This document shows, in pieces, positions 45,334-53,575 of a stretch of DNA of 64,000 nt. Within the stretch, counting starts at the first letter, position 1. Every line of letters begins with the position of its first letter. Both the position numbers and the translations under genes were made by a program. This stretch comes from Streptococcus cuniculi (lineage in GTDB: Bacteria; Bacillota; Bacilli; Lactobacillales; Streptococcaceae): NCBI RefSeq assembly GCF_004570575.1, contig NZ_SPPD01000009.1, forward strand, positions 37,615 to 101,614, written 5' to 3'. Below the pieces are notes generated by a model that was not told the origin of the DNA, searched no databases, and saw nothing but the letters and a program-made list of their open reading frames with translations.

Positions 45334-46809
45334 TTATTCCACATTCCAAGCAATGCCTTCATACTTCCAACCTGATTTAGAAAGAGTATCTTTTTCATTT
45401 GCATCAGTTGTATAAAGATGAACTTTTAAACCTGAATGGTAGAGGCGATAGACATTTCGACTTCCTGACGAATACCACGCTATACCTTCATACTTCCAAC
45501 CTGACTTAGAAAGAACATTTTTTTCATTTGTATCGGTAGTATATACGTGCTTTTTAATTCCCTGATGATATAGACGGTAAACTGGCTTGCCTTGTGCATC
45601 TGTTCTCCAAGCAACACCTTCATACCTCCAACCATGACTAGAGAGAGTTCCCATCTCGTTTTTATCATTGGTATACAAATGGTACCTTAATCCAGCATGA
45701 TATAACCTGTAAGTCGGAATTGACTTGCGTATTCCAGTTCCAATAACTTTATTTTGCAATGCAGAGTTAACTAAATTTACAGCATCTTGATCAATCACCC
45801 TTCCTGTATTATTTCCATATTCCTGCCAATATGCATCTGTATACGGTTCTTCAATCTTCGGCTCTGCCACATTAATCGCTACAATGCGATTTTGCTTGTC
45901 TAAAACAGGTCCACCGCTATTTCCTGGTAATGTATCATTTCGATATCGGATAAGTTTACTCGCAATCTTCTCTACCTTTCCTGAAGAAATATACATATGT
46001 TTGTTTTTATCCCATGGATAGCCAACAACATCAACAGGTTGACCAACAGTTACACTCTTCGTAACAGAAAGTTGTCCTACTGATTTAAAAGACGAATCTA
46101 GGGTAACAACTGCCATATCCTCACTCATCTTATTAAAATTATAACCAGCTGAATAATCGTTTATGTAGTTAGTGAAAAAGTAATAAGTACTACCTTGAAT
46201 TCTCCCGTAGGGTGCTGTTGTTCCTGAATTAGCTGGAACAGCTATCACTTTCTCGTATGTCTCATTAGTTTCAGGATTTCTAATAACATGAGCAGCCGTC
46301 AATACTTTATTAGGAGCTATTAAGACACCGCTCCCATTCCACCGAATCTGCCCCTTATGGACTATAAATAATGCTACGACCTGCCTGTATGGAGAGGCTT
46401 TGACATTCTTTACAGCTACTCGATCATCCTTCCCAAAAATCATGGTTGGATCATCACTTGCCTCTCTTGCAGCCCTATCTTCCATGGTAGAAGCATCTAT
46501 AGTTGTAGTAGCCTCGCTAGAACTACTACTTGAAGGCTCGGTTGCGCTACTATCAACCACCTCAGAAGTTGAAGAGGCCGAGGAGCTGTCTGTTTGGGAA
46601 GCACTACTTGACGAAGGTTCTGTCAGACTTGTATCTGTAGAACTACTCGATACGTCTGAAGCCAGAGAACTAGAATCCGCGGTCGCAACAGTCGCACTGG
46701 GTTCACTGGCTGTTGTTGAAGTTGCCGTCTCCTCTGCATGAATAGGAATAGCAGAGAGAAGCAACACAGATAATAGTAAACTAGATACTACTCTGTTTCT
46801 ATGAAACAT
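45334..46809 (-). CDS. Secreted trypsin-like protease with DUF5648 repeats
   Basis: A 491-residue secreted serine protease. The signal peptide (MFHRNRVVSSLLLSVLLLSAIPIHA) is followed by a Ser/Thr-rich stretch (about residues 27-105), likely a stalk or glycosylated region. A V8/glutamyl-endopeptidase-like chymotrypsin fold comes next with His174 (TAAHVIRN), Asp231 (SEDMAVV) and Ser298 (LPGNSGGP). Three DUF5648 repeats (from ~366) form the C-terminus; their role is unknown, perhaps anchoring or binding. AGGAGG precedes the ATG. A perfect cre-type site lies 60 bases upstream. First gene of a two-gene operon. Confidence 0.88.
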   Translation of the reverse strand: MFHRNRVVSSLLLSVLLLSAIPIHAEETATSTTASEPSATVATADSSSLASDVSSSSTDTSLTEPSSSSASQTDSSSASSTSEVVDSSATEPSSSSSSEATTTIDASTMEDRAAREASDDPTMIFGKDDRVAVKNVKASPYRQVVALFIVHKGQIRWNGSGVLIAPNKVLTAAHVIRNPETNETYEKVIAVPANSGTTAPYGRIQGSTYYFFTNYINDYSAGYNFNKMSEDMAVVTLDSSFKSVGQLSVTKSVTVGQPVDVVGYPWDKNKHMYISSGKVEKIASKLIRYRNDTLPGNSGGPVLDKQNRIVAINVAEPKIEEPYTDAYWQEYGNNTGRVIDQDAVNLVNSALQNKVIGTGIRKSIPTYRLYHAGLRYHLYTNDKNEMGTLSSHGWRYEGVAWRTDAQGKPVYRLYHQGIKKHVYTTDTNEKNVLSKSGWKYEGIAWYSSGSRNVYRLYHSGLKVHLYTTDANEKDTLSKSGWKYEGIAWNVE

Positions 46810-46832
46810 CAGATTTCCTCCTTTTTATTTTT

Positions 46833-46882
46833 ATTATAGCATGTTTTATAATAAATATCTACCTTTTTTGTAAGCGCATTCA
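46833..46882 (-). promoter_or_regulatory. Protease operon promoter and cre site
   Basis: An extended -10, TGCTATAAT (46833-46841), is present, the -35 being weak. TGTAAGCGCATTCA at 46869-46882 fits the CcpA cre pattern TGNAANCGNWWNCA at every fixed position and lies just upstream. Confidence 0.6.
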
Positions 46883-46911
46883 AACTATATTTGCTAGATG
46901 TTACACAAAAT

Positions 46912-46985
46912 AAAAAAGCATAAGTAGAGTGGGGTTTTTCTACTTATGCCAGGATTATGATTGAAACAGAGTTTCTTAGAAAGCA
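46912..46985. repeat. Repeated terminator element, copy 1
   Basis: The hairpin GCATAAGTAGA...CTACTTATGC (46918-46949), with T-rich sequence on the minus strand, ends the CPBP gene transcript. The attached CAGGATTATGATTGAAACAGAGTTTCTTAGAAAGCAA is repeated with few changes at 48982-49055. Confidence 0.65.
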
Positions 46986-47086
46986 AAACTGACTAAGGAG
47001 ACCTTCTCTGTTTCTCATATGATTATATTCATTTTAGAGTTTTTTGACAAGTATTTTAATAATTTAGTTTGCTTAGTTAGAATGAA

Positions 47087-47764
47087 TTAAAAGAATTTTA
47101 ATTTAATATGCGAGACCAAATTTAACATCATATGAACTCCGATAGGCACTTTAATACTTTTAGTGTAATTATACGCTAATCCAAGAATAATACCAGGAAT
47201 ACCATAATACCAATACGCAGTCCAATCCACAGACGGGTGAGCTAAAGTAAACAAAATACTGGAAACTAAAATACCTAACATAGGTCTATCAGTAAAAACA
47301 TACTTCAGTAACAAACCTCTAAAAAGAACCTCTTCAAATATAGGACCTGAGACAACAGCGATGATAAATTCGACAAAAAAAGTAGCAACCCGCTCATCAA
47401 AAGGCAAAGAACCTAATGGAGGACTCGGTATAGCATATTGAAAAATAAAATCACTAATCGAAATAAGAGTAAATGCGATGGCAGCAACAACAATGAGTGT
47501 TTTTAGCCCTTTTTGAGGAACTTTATCCGATAAATCAAAACCTCGTTTTCTCATTACATATAACAATAACAGAAGGGTTAAAATATCAATAATCGTTATT
47601 ACGAGATCACTGATATATGGTAACGAAATCCGATCTATAATAGGATTTACCGACAAATATTGAATTAACAAAAAATGAAGAGCATAGAACCCTGCAAATA
47701 AACCGAGGGCTTCTATCGGACGCTTCTTGGTGCTCATTTTCCAAGAAAAAAGCGAAGTGTTCAT
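47087..47764 (-). CDS. CPBP-family intramembrane metalloprotease
   Basis: A 225-residue membrane protein with about six hydrophobic segments and the CPBP (Abi/CAAX-like) motifs: GPIFEEVLFRGLLLKYVF (EEVLFRG) and FTLAHPSVDWTAYWYYGIPGIILGLAYNYT. Members cleave membrane substrates or take part in bacteriocin maturation and self-immunity. MNTSLFSWKMSTKKRP follows CAGGAG at a suitable distance; an upstream ATG in frame is less well placed. It lies 35 bases after a trypsin-like lipoprotein gene, presumably cotranscribed, which links an outside and an inside-membrane protease. Substrate unknown. Confidence 0.85.
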   Translation of the reverse strand: MNTSLFSWKMSTKKRPIEALGLFAGFYALHFLLIQYLSVNPIIDRISLPYISDLVITIIDILTLLLLLYVMRKRGFDLSDKVPQKGLKTLIVVAAIAFTLISISDFIFQYAIPSPPLGSLPFDERVATFFVEFIIAVVSGPIFEEVLFRGLLLKYVFTDRPMLGILVSSILFTLAHPSVDWTAYWYYGIPGIILGLAYNYTKSIKVPIGVHMMLNLVSHIKLKFF

Positions 47765-47799
47765 AATCGTTTCTCCTGATATATTCATTAGAGTATTCT

Positions 47800-48564
47800 C
47801 TATTTATTTTTTTCAATAAAGTCTCTTATTTTAGAGTCAAATAAAAAACCAAAACTCATTGGATTATTGATATCATCCGTTGACGCATTAGAGAGCCCAA
47901 TTAATTGATTGTCCTCGTTAAATAAAGGTGATCCAGAAGAACCTCCTGCAATTGGTGCCGTAAACTTTAAGAAATTTCCATCCTTTTCTAAGATAGTTCC
48001 TTGACTATTCCATAGACTTCCATAATCCTTATCACCAGGGTATCCTACAGTTCGAATAGACTGATTCGCTTTCACCTTATCTATTATTTTATTATCAGCA
48101 AGTACAAAAGGCTTGATGTTCTTTAGATCTGAACTAGAAGTAATAGGAGACTGTAACTTTACAATTCCAACATCCATACTCTCATCGTTTGGGATCGCAA
48201 ACGATTTGACAGGTAGGTCAACAAATTGATTGTTTTCATCTACAACTCGAATAACCGCATCTTCTGCATTTTCAATGGCTGTTAAAACATGTCGATTTGT
48301 AATAAGCGTATCTGATGAAATAAAGCTCCCTGTTCCAAAACCATCTGGGTAGCTCTTCGATTGAATAATTGCAATACCTCTATACTGACTAGCAGCAATA
48401 TCCACGATCTGCGTACGGCTTCCCTTATTTTTCACTGTAGCACTTGCTGACTGCGAAGATACCGCATTCTGTTCTTTTTCAGGAGAACAAGCCATTAAAG
48501 TTAGACCGGCAACAAATAATATTACACCAGCGGAAAGAGGTCGAAAATAAGTTTTTCGTCTCAT
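47800..48564 (-). CDS. Trypsin-like serine protease lipoprotein
   Basis: A 254-residue predicted lipoprotein. The signal peptide ends in the lipobox LMAC with Cys26, so the protein is tethered outside the membrane. The protease domain has His92 (LITNRHVLTA), Asp131 (ESMDVGIVKL) and Ser210 (GGSSGSPLF), so all three residues of a chymotrypsin-type triad are present, although the usual GNSGGP is GSSGSP. No DUF5648 repeats. Starts after GAGGAG. Upstream is a ~700-base noncoding stretch with a repeat shared by the gene at 49898. Confidence 0.85.
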   Translation of the reverse strand: MRRKTYFRPLSAGVILFVAGLTLMACSPEKEQNAVSSQSASATVKNKGSRTQIVDIAASQYRGIAIIQSKSYPDGFGTGSFISSDTLITNRHVLTAIENAEDAVIRVVDENNQFVDLPVKSFAIPNDESMDVGIVKLQSPITSSSDLKNIKPFVLADNKIIDKVKANQSIRTVGYPGDKDYGSLWNSQGTILEKDGNFLKFTAPIAGGSSGSPLFNEDNQLIGLSNASTDDINNPMSFGFLFDSKIRDFIEKNK

Positions 48565-49308
48565 GATACACTCCTCATATATTTATTGTTTTAAATAACT
48601 ATTCTGACCTTTACTATCATTCTTCTCACAAAATGATATTAAAAATTTCAAACCATATGTAAAACGCTTACTTTTACAAAAAGTCTATATTTCATTCCTT
48701 AACCCTATCTTAAAGAAAGAACTCAAGATATACAAATTATCTACCAAACATATAATAACTATCTGTACTAGTTAATCTTACAATACAAGAAAATTGACTC
48801 GATGCTGTAAACGTCTAAATACAAAATAACAATCACTATTTGCATAATGATCTTTATTTTATATTCAAAGTCAATAACCTGTTTGGTTAGTTTTTCTAAA
48901 TAACTAATTTTATGACAAATCCTGGATAACCAGAACTTTCAAGACAAATAAATTATGGTTCGTTATAACAAAAATAATGATGAAAAAGCAGAAGTAAAAT
49001 AGGTTTTTCTACTTCTGCCAGGATTGTGATTGAAACAGAGTTTCTTAGAAAGCAACGTTGAAAAAAGTAGTACTTTTCTTATTTCCAACTGGAAATAGTT
49101 CTCAACTACCTGAGGCTTCGTTGCTTAATCAGATTTTAAGTTTTATAGAGCCCAATTACATAAAAAGGGTCCGTGGTAAACATTCATAAAGAGACGAACC
49201 TTCTTAACAAGAAAGCGAATAGTAGCTGTTGGTTTGCTATACCTTCTCACAAAACGCAACATCCATGATAGCTCTACTCTACCCTATCCGCTCATTCATT
49301 ATTTTCAC
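48565..49308. other. AT-rich noncoding region with repeats
   Basis: No gene is visible. A stretch at 48844-48895 (ATAATGATCTTTATTTTATA... CTGTTTGGTTAGTTTTT) is similar to 50445-50495. A terminator-like copy of the CAGGATTGTGATTGAAACAGAG element lies at 48982-49055, and a BOX-like body and end (GAAAAAAGTAGTACTTTTC to TTTTATAGAGCC) at 49056-49150. Two weak cre-like sequences near 48660 were not convincing. Confidence 0.5.
48982..49055. repeat. Repeated terminator element, copy 2
   Basis: GCAGAAGTA...TACTTCTGC (48988-49019) forms the hairpin with a T-run on the minus strand, downstream of the gene at 49309. The flank is the same sequence as at 46950-46985. Confidence 0.65.
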
Positions 49309-49767
49309 TTATTCAAACTTACTTGGAGTTGTACTTGGTTCCATTTTTGAGGTTTCAATACTCGGTAAGTCGATCATTTTTACTTTTGGTGGAATAGCAG
49401 ACAATGTTTGCGTTAGTACAATCATCAGAGCAAGACATCCTAGACTATAGGCTCCTAATTGGCAAAACATAAAATGAGAAGATAATAAACCTTTTCTAGA
49501 AGGATACGTCTTTAATTCTGGTTGCTCTAATTCAAGATAGGCTTTTCTATGAAATGGTGGAATAAACATTTTCAGCCCCAGTGTCAGATAAACAGCCATC
49601 CCAATAGATGTATATAGGTGAGCTCGTCCTCCCTGTAATACTAAATAAACCCCTCCTATGATAAAAAGAACGGTATATATACAAAATAGAAGAGTAGCTA
49701 CCCTTGCTTCACTACGAATGCGCAAATACTCATCAAGTGTTAGGCTTTTATCTCGTTTCTTCCTCAT
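49309..49767 (-). CDS. Uncharacterised membrane protein
   Basis: A 152-residue protein. The first 20 residues are basic and helical (MRKKRDKSLTLDEYLRIRSEARV). Hydrophobic segments follow at ATLLFCIYTVLFIIGGVYLVL, LYTSIGMAVYLTLGLKMFI and FCQLGAYSLGCLALMIVLTQTL. The C-terminus is a polar tail (KMIDLPSIETSKMEPSTTPSKFE). I recognise no family. AAAGGAGAG precedes the chosen ATG. It lies downstream of another unknown membrane protein gene on the same strand with a 130-base gap, and shares the AT-rich character of this island. Confidence 0.55.
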   Translation of the reverse strand: MRKKRDKSLTLDEYLRIRSEARVATLLFCIYTVLFIIGGVYLVLQGGRAHLYTSIGMAVYLTLGLKMFIPPFHRKAYLELEQPELKTYPSRKGLLSSHFMFCQLGAYSLGCLALMIVLTQTLSAIPPKVKMIDLPSIETSKMEPSTTPSKFE

Positions 49768-49897
49768 TTCAGCTCTCCTTTTTTGGTATCTCTGTATCCC
49801 TTTTATTGCTATAAGCATCCAAAAAGAGAGAACCTAATTGATTCTCTCCTGAGTCATTATAGATTTCACCCACTACAATTGACAGTACACAAGCCAC

Positions 49898-50329
49898 TCA
49901 AAAGCTAGATAATCCATCCACTATTACCGATAAGATAAAGTAAGGAGCTGCTGTTTTAAACACCAGTTTTAAACATTCTCTCCGTGCAGAAGGTGGAAAC
50001 TCTTCAATATTTTCCCAATTAAAAAATCTTTTCTTCTGACACTGTTCACAAAACATTCTATGCTCTTCAGCAATCCGATCAGACATTGACACACCAAAAC
50101 CCAAAAAATGAATCCCTCGTCTAGTGAATTTTCGTTTAACAAATCCAAATTTTGAAAAAGCATCGTAAGTCATCACACGTTGATTTCCGCATTTAGTACA
50201 CGTTGCTTTGACAATAATGTTTAATTCTGATAGATATTTTCTGGCTAGACGGTATCCCATTAATAAACCATAAAACATTATCAACTTAGCGCCAAATTTA
50301 TTACAAAACAACAAAATGTCGTAAACCAT
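49898..50329 (-). CDS. Unknown membrane protein with CxxC pairs
   Basis: A 143-residue protein with a hydrophobic N-terminal segment (ILLFCNKFGAKLIMFYGLLMGY). A zinc-ribbon-like part has two CxxC pairs (ATCTKCGNQRVMTY and FCEQCQKKRFF) about 45 residues apart. A second hydrophobic segment closes the chain (TAAPYFILSVIVDGL). It may be a zinc-stabilised membrane anchor; I know no family. No strong ribosome binding site. A noncoding element upstream (50445-50495) matches one upstream of the lipoprotein protease. Confidence 0.5.
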   Translation of the reverse strand: MVYDILLFCNKFGAKLIMFYGLLMGYRLARKYLSELNIIVKATCTKCGNQRVMTYDAFSKFGFVKRKFTRRGIHFLGFGVSMSDRIAEEHRMFCEQCQKKRFFNWENIEEFPPSARRECLKLVFKTAAPYFILSVIVDGLSSF

Positions 50330-50640
50330 TTTCTACCCCCACTATATGTTTACCATAATCAAAAGCACTATCTTTTTCAATACCACTTATCGATTCCTAC
50401 TTGATTTTAAATACAAAACAAAAATATCCTTTTACAACACAACAATAATCTTTATTTTATAGTTAAAGTTCATCATACCTGCTTGGTTCGTTTTTATATA
50501 AACATTCATTTTATCTATGAAAAAGCATCGGCACAAGCCTTATCCAAAAATATTTAAGTTGTTGTTCAATTATACCATATTTTTGAAAAACTTTTCCTTT
50601 AGAGAGCTTTTTTTGGTATAATGAAGGGGTGCACTTAAAC
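50330..50640. other. Noncoding gap with shared element
   Basis: Contains the second copy (50445-50495) of the AT-rich element also found at 48844-48895, and then the corA promoter (TGGTATAAT at 50614-50622, no good -35). No gene. Confidence 0.45.
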
Positions 50641-50668
50641 GCAATAAAAAACTGAGGAGGATTTGAGT

Positions 50669-51613
50669 ATGAAGCAAATGTTTCGTTCTACATTAACTGA
50701 TTTAGAAGAAATCCAAACCTTTGAACCAGGCTCTTGGATTAACTTGGTTAACCCCTCCCAGGAAGAATCGGTCAAACTAGCTGAACAGTTCGACATTGAC
50801 ATCACGGACCTTCGGGCCCCCCTCGATGTGGAAGAATCATCTCGTATCACTGTAGAAGATAACTACACCTTGATTATCGTAGACGTCCCAACCTACGAGG
50901 AGCGTAACAACAAGAGCTACCACATCACCCTGCCGCTCGGAATTATTGTCACCAAGGATGTCGTGATTACCACCTGCGTGCAGCCCTTGACCCTCTTTGA
51001 GCACTTCTTCAATAAGCGGATTAAGAATTTCTATACCTTTATGAAGACGCGCTTTGTCTTCCAGTTGCTCTATCGCAACGCTGAACTCTTCATCACCGCC
51101 CTGCGTTCAATCGATCGACAGACAGACCGTATCAGCGCCCATATTGACCGCGCCACTAAAAATGAGCAAGTTATTGATATGATGGAGTTGGAAAAATCCA
51201 TCGTCTACCTAAAAGCCTCCCTCAAACTCAACGAGCGTGTGGTGAAAAAACTCGCTGTCCGAAATAGTACCCTAAAAAAATACGAAGAAGATGAGGATTT
51301 ATTGGAAGATACCTTGATTGAAACCCAGCAGGCACTTGAAATGGCGGATATCTATGGCAATGTCTTATATGCCATGACCGAAACATCTGCGGCGATTATT
51401 TCCAACAATCAAAACACGATTATGAAAACCTTAGCCCTCATGACCATGGCACTTGACATTCCAACGGTTATTTTCTCAGCTTACGGAATGAATGTCCCCG
51501 AATCGGGCATGCCTTTTGGAGGACAAACAAATTCCTTCTGGGTCATCGCCTTTATCTCAGCCTGCCTCAGCGCAGTTGTCGTCATTAACTTTTTACGAAA
51601 AAAATGGTTCTAA
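50669..51613 (+). CDS. corA: CorA-type divalent-metal transporter
   Basis: A 314-residue CorA-family channel for Mg2+ or other divalent cations. A large cytoplasmic N-terminal domain leads to two C-terminal transmembrane helices. The signature YGMN (GMN at residues 273-275) opens the pore loop NVPESGMPFGGQTNSFW, and the second helix VIAFISACLSAVVVINFL ends with a basic KKWF tail. I prefer ATG at this position because GAGGAGG lies eight bases away; TTG six bases earlier is too close. Followed by a DUF1129 gene 18 bases later. Confidence 0.94.
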   Translation: MKQMFRSTLTDLEEIQTFEPGSWINLVNPSQEESVKLAEQFDIDITDLRAPLDVEESSRITVEDNYTLIIVDVPTYEERNNKSYHITLPLGIIVTKDVVITTCVQPLTLFEHFFNKRIKNFYTFMKTRFVFQLLYRNAELFITALRSIDRQTDRISAHIDRATKNEQVIDMMELEKSIVYLKASLKLNERVVKKLAVRNSTLKKYEEDEDLLEDTLIETQQALEMADIYGNVLYAMTETSAAIISNNQNTIMKTLALMTMALDIPTVIFSAYGMNVPESGMPFGGQTNSFWVIAFISACLSAVVVINFLRKKWF

Positions 51614-51631
51614 CCACAAAAGGAGATTATG

Positions 51632-52285
51632 ATGTCATTTACAGAATTGAACGAATTAACTAAGAAAAATCAAGAATTTATCCATATCGCAACCAACCAA
51701 CTCATCAAAGCTGGTAAGACCAATGCAGAAATCAAAGAATTGCTCGAAGAAATCCTTCCCGTCATTTTAGAAAATCAAAAAGCAGGTGTCACCGCCCGCA
51801 ACCTCTATGGAGCACCAAGTGACTGGGTAGCAAGTAAAACTACTCGTTCTGAAGAAGCAGACAAGCCAGAACTCAACGAAAATCCTTGGCTCATGTGGCT
51901 TGACTCTAGCCTCTTGCTCCTTGCGATTATCGGTGTAGTCAACGGTGCGATGAACTCATTTGGAGCTGGTGTCAATTACGGCCTCATTACCATGTTGCTT
52001 ATTGGTTTTGGTGTCGGGGCTGGTATGTATATGATGTACCACTTTGTTTACCGTGATCAAGTGAAAACTGGTAAACGCCCTAGCTTTGTCAAAGCAATTG
52101 GCTTCCTCGTTCTTGCGACACTTGCTTGGAGTCTTGTTTTCTTGCTCGCAGCGCTTATTCCAAGCGCAATCAATCCCGTTGTATCACCATTCTTTGCCAT
52201 TCTAATCGGGGCGGCAGCATTTGGTATTCGCTATCTTCTCAAGAAAAAATACAACATCCGCAATGCGATGCAACCAATGCCATAA
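51632..52285 (+). CDS. DUF1129 family membrane protein
   Basis: A 217-residue protein. A soluble helical N-terminus (MSFTELNELTKKNQEFIHIATNQLIKAGKTNAEIKELLEEIL) precedes four hydrophobic segments from about residue 85, as in DUF1129 proteins common in streptococci. Function unknown. It is directly behind corA and surely cotranscribed; the pairing is conserved in several streptococci as far as I recall. Two adjacent ATGs exist and the second has better spacing to AGGAG. A terminator-like hairpin follows. Confidence 0.8.
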   Translation: MSFTELNELTKKNQEFIHIATNQLIKAGKTNAEIKELLEEILPVILENQKAGVTARNLYGAPSDWVASKTTRSEEADKPELNENPWLMWLDSSLLLLAIIGVVNGAMNSFGAGVNYGLITMLLIGFGVGAGMYMMYHFVYRDQVKTGKRPSFVKAIGFLVLATLAWSLVFLLAALIPSAINPVVSPFFAILIGAAAFGIRYLLKKKYNIRNAMQPMP

Positions 52286-52294
52286 CGGTCAGGT

Positions 52295-52330
52295 CAAGAG
52301 ACTGGGACAATCGCTCAGCCTCTTCTTTTT
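52295..52330 (+). terminator. corA operon terminator
   Basis: AAGAGACTGGG and CTCAGCCTCTT form an interrupted stem followed by CTTTTTT, just after the DUF1129 gene. Confidence 0.65.
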
Positions 52331-52360
52331 TACCACTCTGTTTACTACTTGGAGGTCTCT

Positions 52361-53062
52361 ATGAAAAAAAACTACTCTTGGCAAGTCATCCTTATTTTAT
52401 TTGCTCTCTATCTCATCCTTGTCGCCTTTTTCCCCGAGCTCAATATCATCTTTGACTACTTCCGCCTCACCCTGCTCTTGGCTCTTGGTTTCCTGTGGTT
52501 GGGAGTGGAGCGTAAGAATACCATTTTATTTTTCATCGGGCTTAGTTTCTCCTCCCTCTACATGCGGGAGATTATCCCCTATACCTATACTCCATTTAAC
52601 GTCGGCCCCCTCTTTTTCGGGATTCTCGTGCTAGGAGTTGCCGTCCACAGTATCAATAAGAAGAGGCAACAACACAAGTTCCTCCAATTTGACGCTACAT
52701 CTACTACCACCCTTCACTCAACTGACAGCAATTATCTGAATATCGAAGCCAATTTCACCGACAAATACGCCTACTCCATTGCACCTGCCCTACAGGCTAT
52801 CTCGATTAAGGCATTCTGTGCCAATGTGCAACTAGATATAAGCCAAGCACAGTTTGAAAAAGACTTGACCCACCTTGTCGTAAAAAATACCCTTTCCAAC
52901 TGTCGGATTCGGATTTCAAAAGATGTCAAGGTCGTCAGCACCCTCAAATCAAGCTTAGGGGAACTCTACCTACCACCCACAAGCCCTCAAGAAGCCACTC
53001 ATCAACTCTACCTGACAGGAACAAATACCGCAGGAACCATCACCATCCAATACGCAGATTAA
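52361..53062 (+). CDS. LiaF-like membrane protein
   Basis: A 233-residue protein with about four transmembrane segments in the first 100 residues (ILILFALYLILVAFF, LTLLLALGFLWLGVE, ILFFIGLSFSSLYM, LFFGILVLGVAV) and a C-terminal soluble beta-rich domain. This plan resembles LiaF-type proteins linked to cell-wall stress sensing, in which the C-domain (ISIKAFCANVQLDIS...) is conserved. No liaRS genes are adjacent, so the role is open. GGAGG precedes the ATG. Ends at a strong terminator. Confidence 0.65.
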   Translation: MKKNYSWQVILILFALYLILVAFFPELNIIFDYFRLTLLLALGFLWLGVERKNTILFFIGLSFSSLYMREIIPYTYTPFNVGPLFFGILVLGVAVHSINKKRQQHKFLQFDATSTTTLHSTDSNYLNIEANFTDKYAYSIAPALQAISIKAFCANVQLDISQAQFEKDLTHLVVKNTLSNCRIRISKDVKVVSTLKSSLGELYLPPTSPQEATHQLYLTGTNTAGTITIQYAD

Positions 53063-53065
53063 GAC

Positions 53066-53115
53066 AAAAAGAACCCTAAGGTAGTTTGATGCACACCTAC
53101 CTTAAGGTTCTTTTT
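53066..53115. terminator. Strong bidirectional terminator
   Basis: AAAAAGAACC plus TAAGGTAG pair with CTACCTTA plus GGTTCTTTTT. It follows the LiaF-like gene and faces the leftward rpsR operon. Confidence 0.9.
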
Positions 53116-53274
53116 CTACTCTGCAACAATCACACCCTGACGCACTCCCTATCGAACGGCTGAGAGAAGGTAACACTTCTGTTGAAAGAAAGGGCTCGGT
53201 TCGTCTTATACTCATTTAGTTTATACCTACAGGCAGCCACAGCTGCAACTCGCTTCCTCGTTTCTTGGCTCGTG
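53116..53274. other. Short gap with repeat traces
   Basis: The stretch CGAACGGCTGAGAGAAGGTAACACTTCTGTTG near 53153 resembles the interior of the BOX-like element behind manN. No gene. Confidence 0.35.
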
Positions 53275-53303
53275 AAAAAATAGCCCTTAATGGGCTATTT
53301 TTT
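53275..53303 (-). terminator. rpsF operon terminator
   Basis: AAAAAATAGCCC, TTAAT, GGGCTATTTTTT forms a perfect 12-base stem overlapping the rpsR stop codon. Confidence 0.92.
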
Positions 53304-53541
53304 AATCTTCATTTACAAATGGTAGTAAAGCCATTACGCGAGCACGTTTGATTGCTGTTGTTACTTTACGTTGGTTTTTAGCAGATGTTCCAGTCACACG
53401 ACGTGGTAAGATTTTTCCACGTTCTGAAATGAAACGGCTAAGAAGCTCAGTATCTTTGTAATCAACATATTCAATTTTGTTCGCTGCGATATAATCAACT
53501 TTTTTACGGCGTTTGAATCCGCCACGACGTTGTTGAGCCAT
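53302..53541 (-). CDS. rpsR: 30S ribosomal protein S18
   Basis: A 79-residue ribosomal protein of the small subunit platform, which pairs with S6. The sequence [76 protein letters not shown] is family-wide. Last gene of rpsF-ssb-rpsR. No zinc-binding cysteines, as in many Firmicutes. Confidence 0.98.
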   Translation of the reverse strand: MAQQRRGGFKRRKKVDYIAANKIEYVDYKDTELLSRFISERGKILPRRVTGTSAKNQRKVTTAIKRARVMALLPFVNED

Positions 53542-53575
53542 GTTTTTCTCCTTTATTATTTTTATCTGTCCTTAC

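Noticed and set aside
46400..46741. 113-codon frame rich in Ser, Val, Glu opposite the protease stalk
   Set aside because: The composition is the antisense of the Ser/Thr-rich region; no ribosome binding site.
48655..48675. cre site before the lipoprotein protease
   Set aside because: TGTAAAACGCTTAC has the CG one base off the required position in either orientation.
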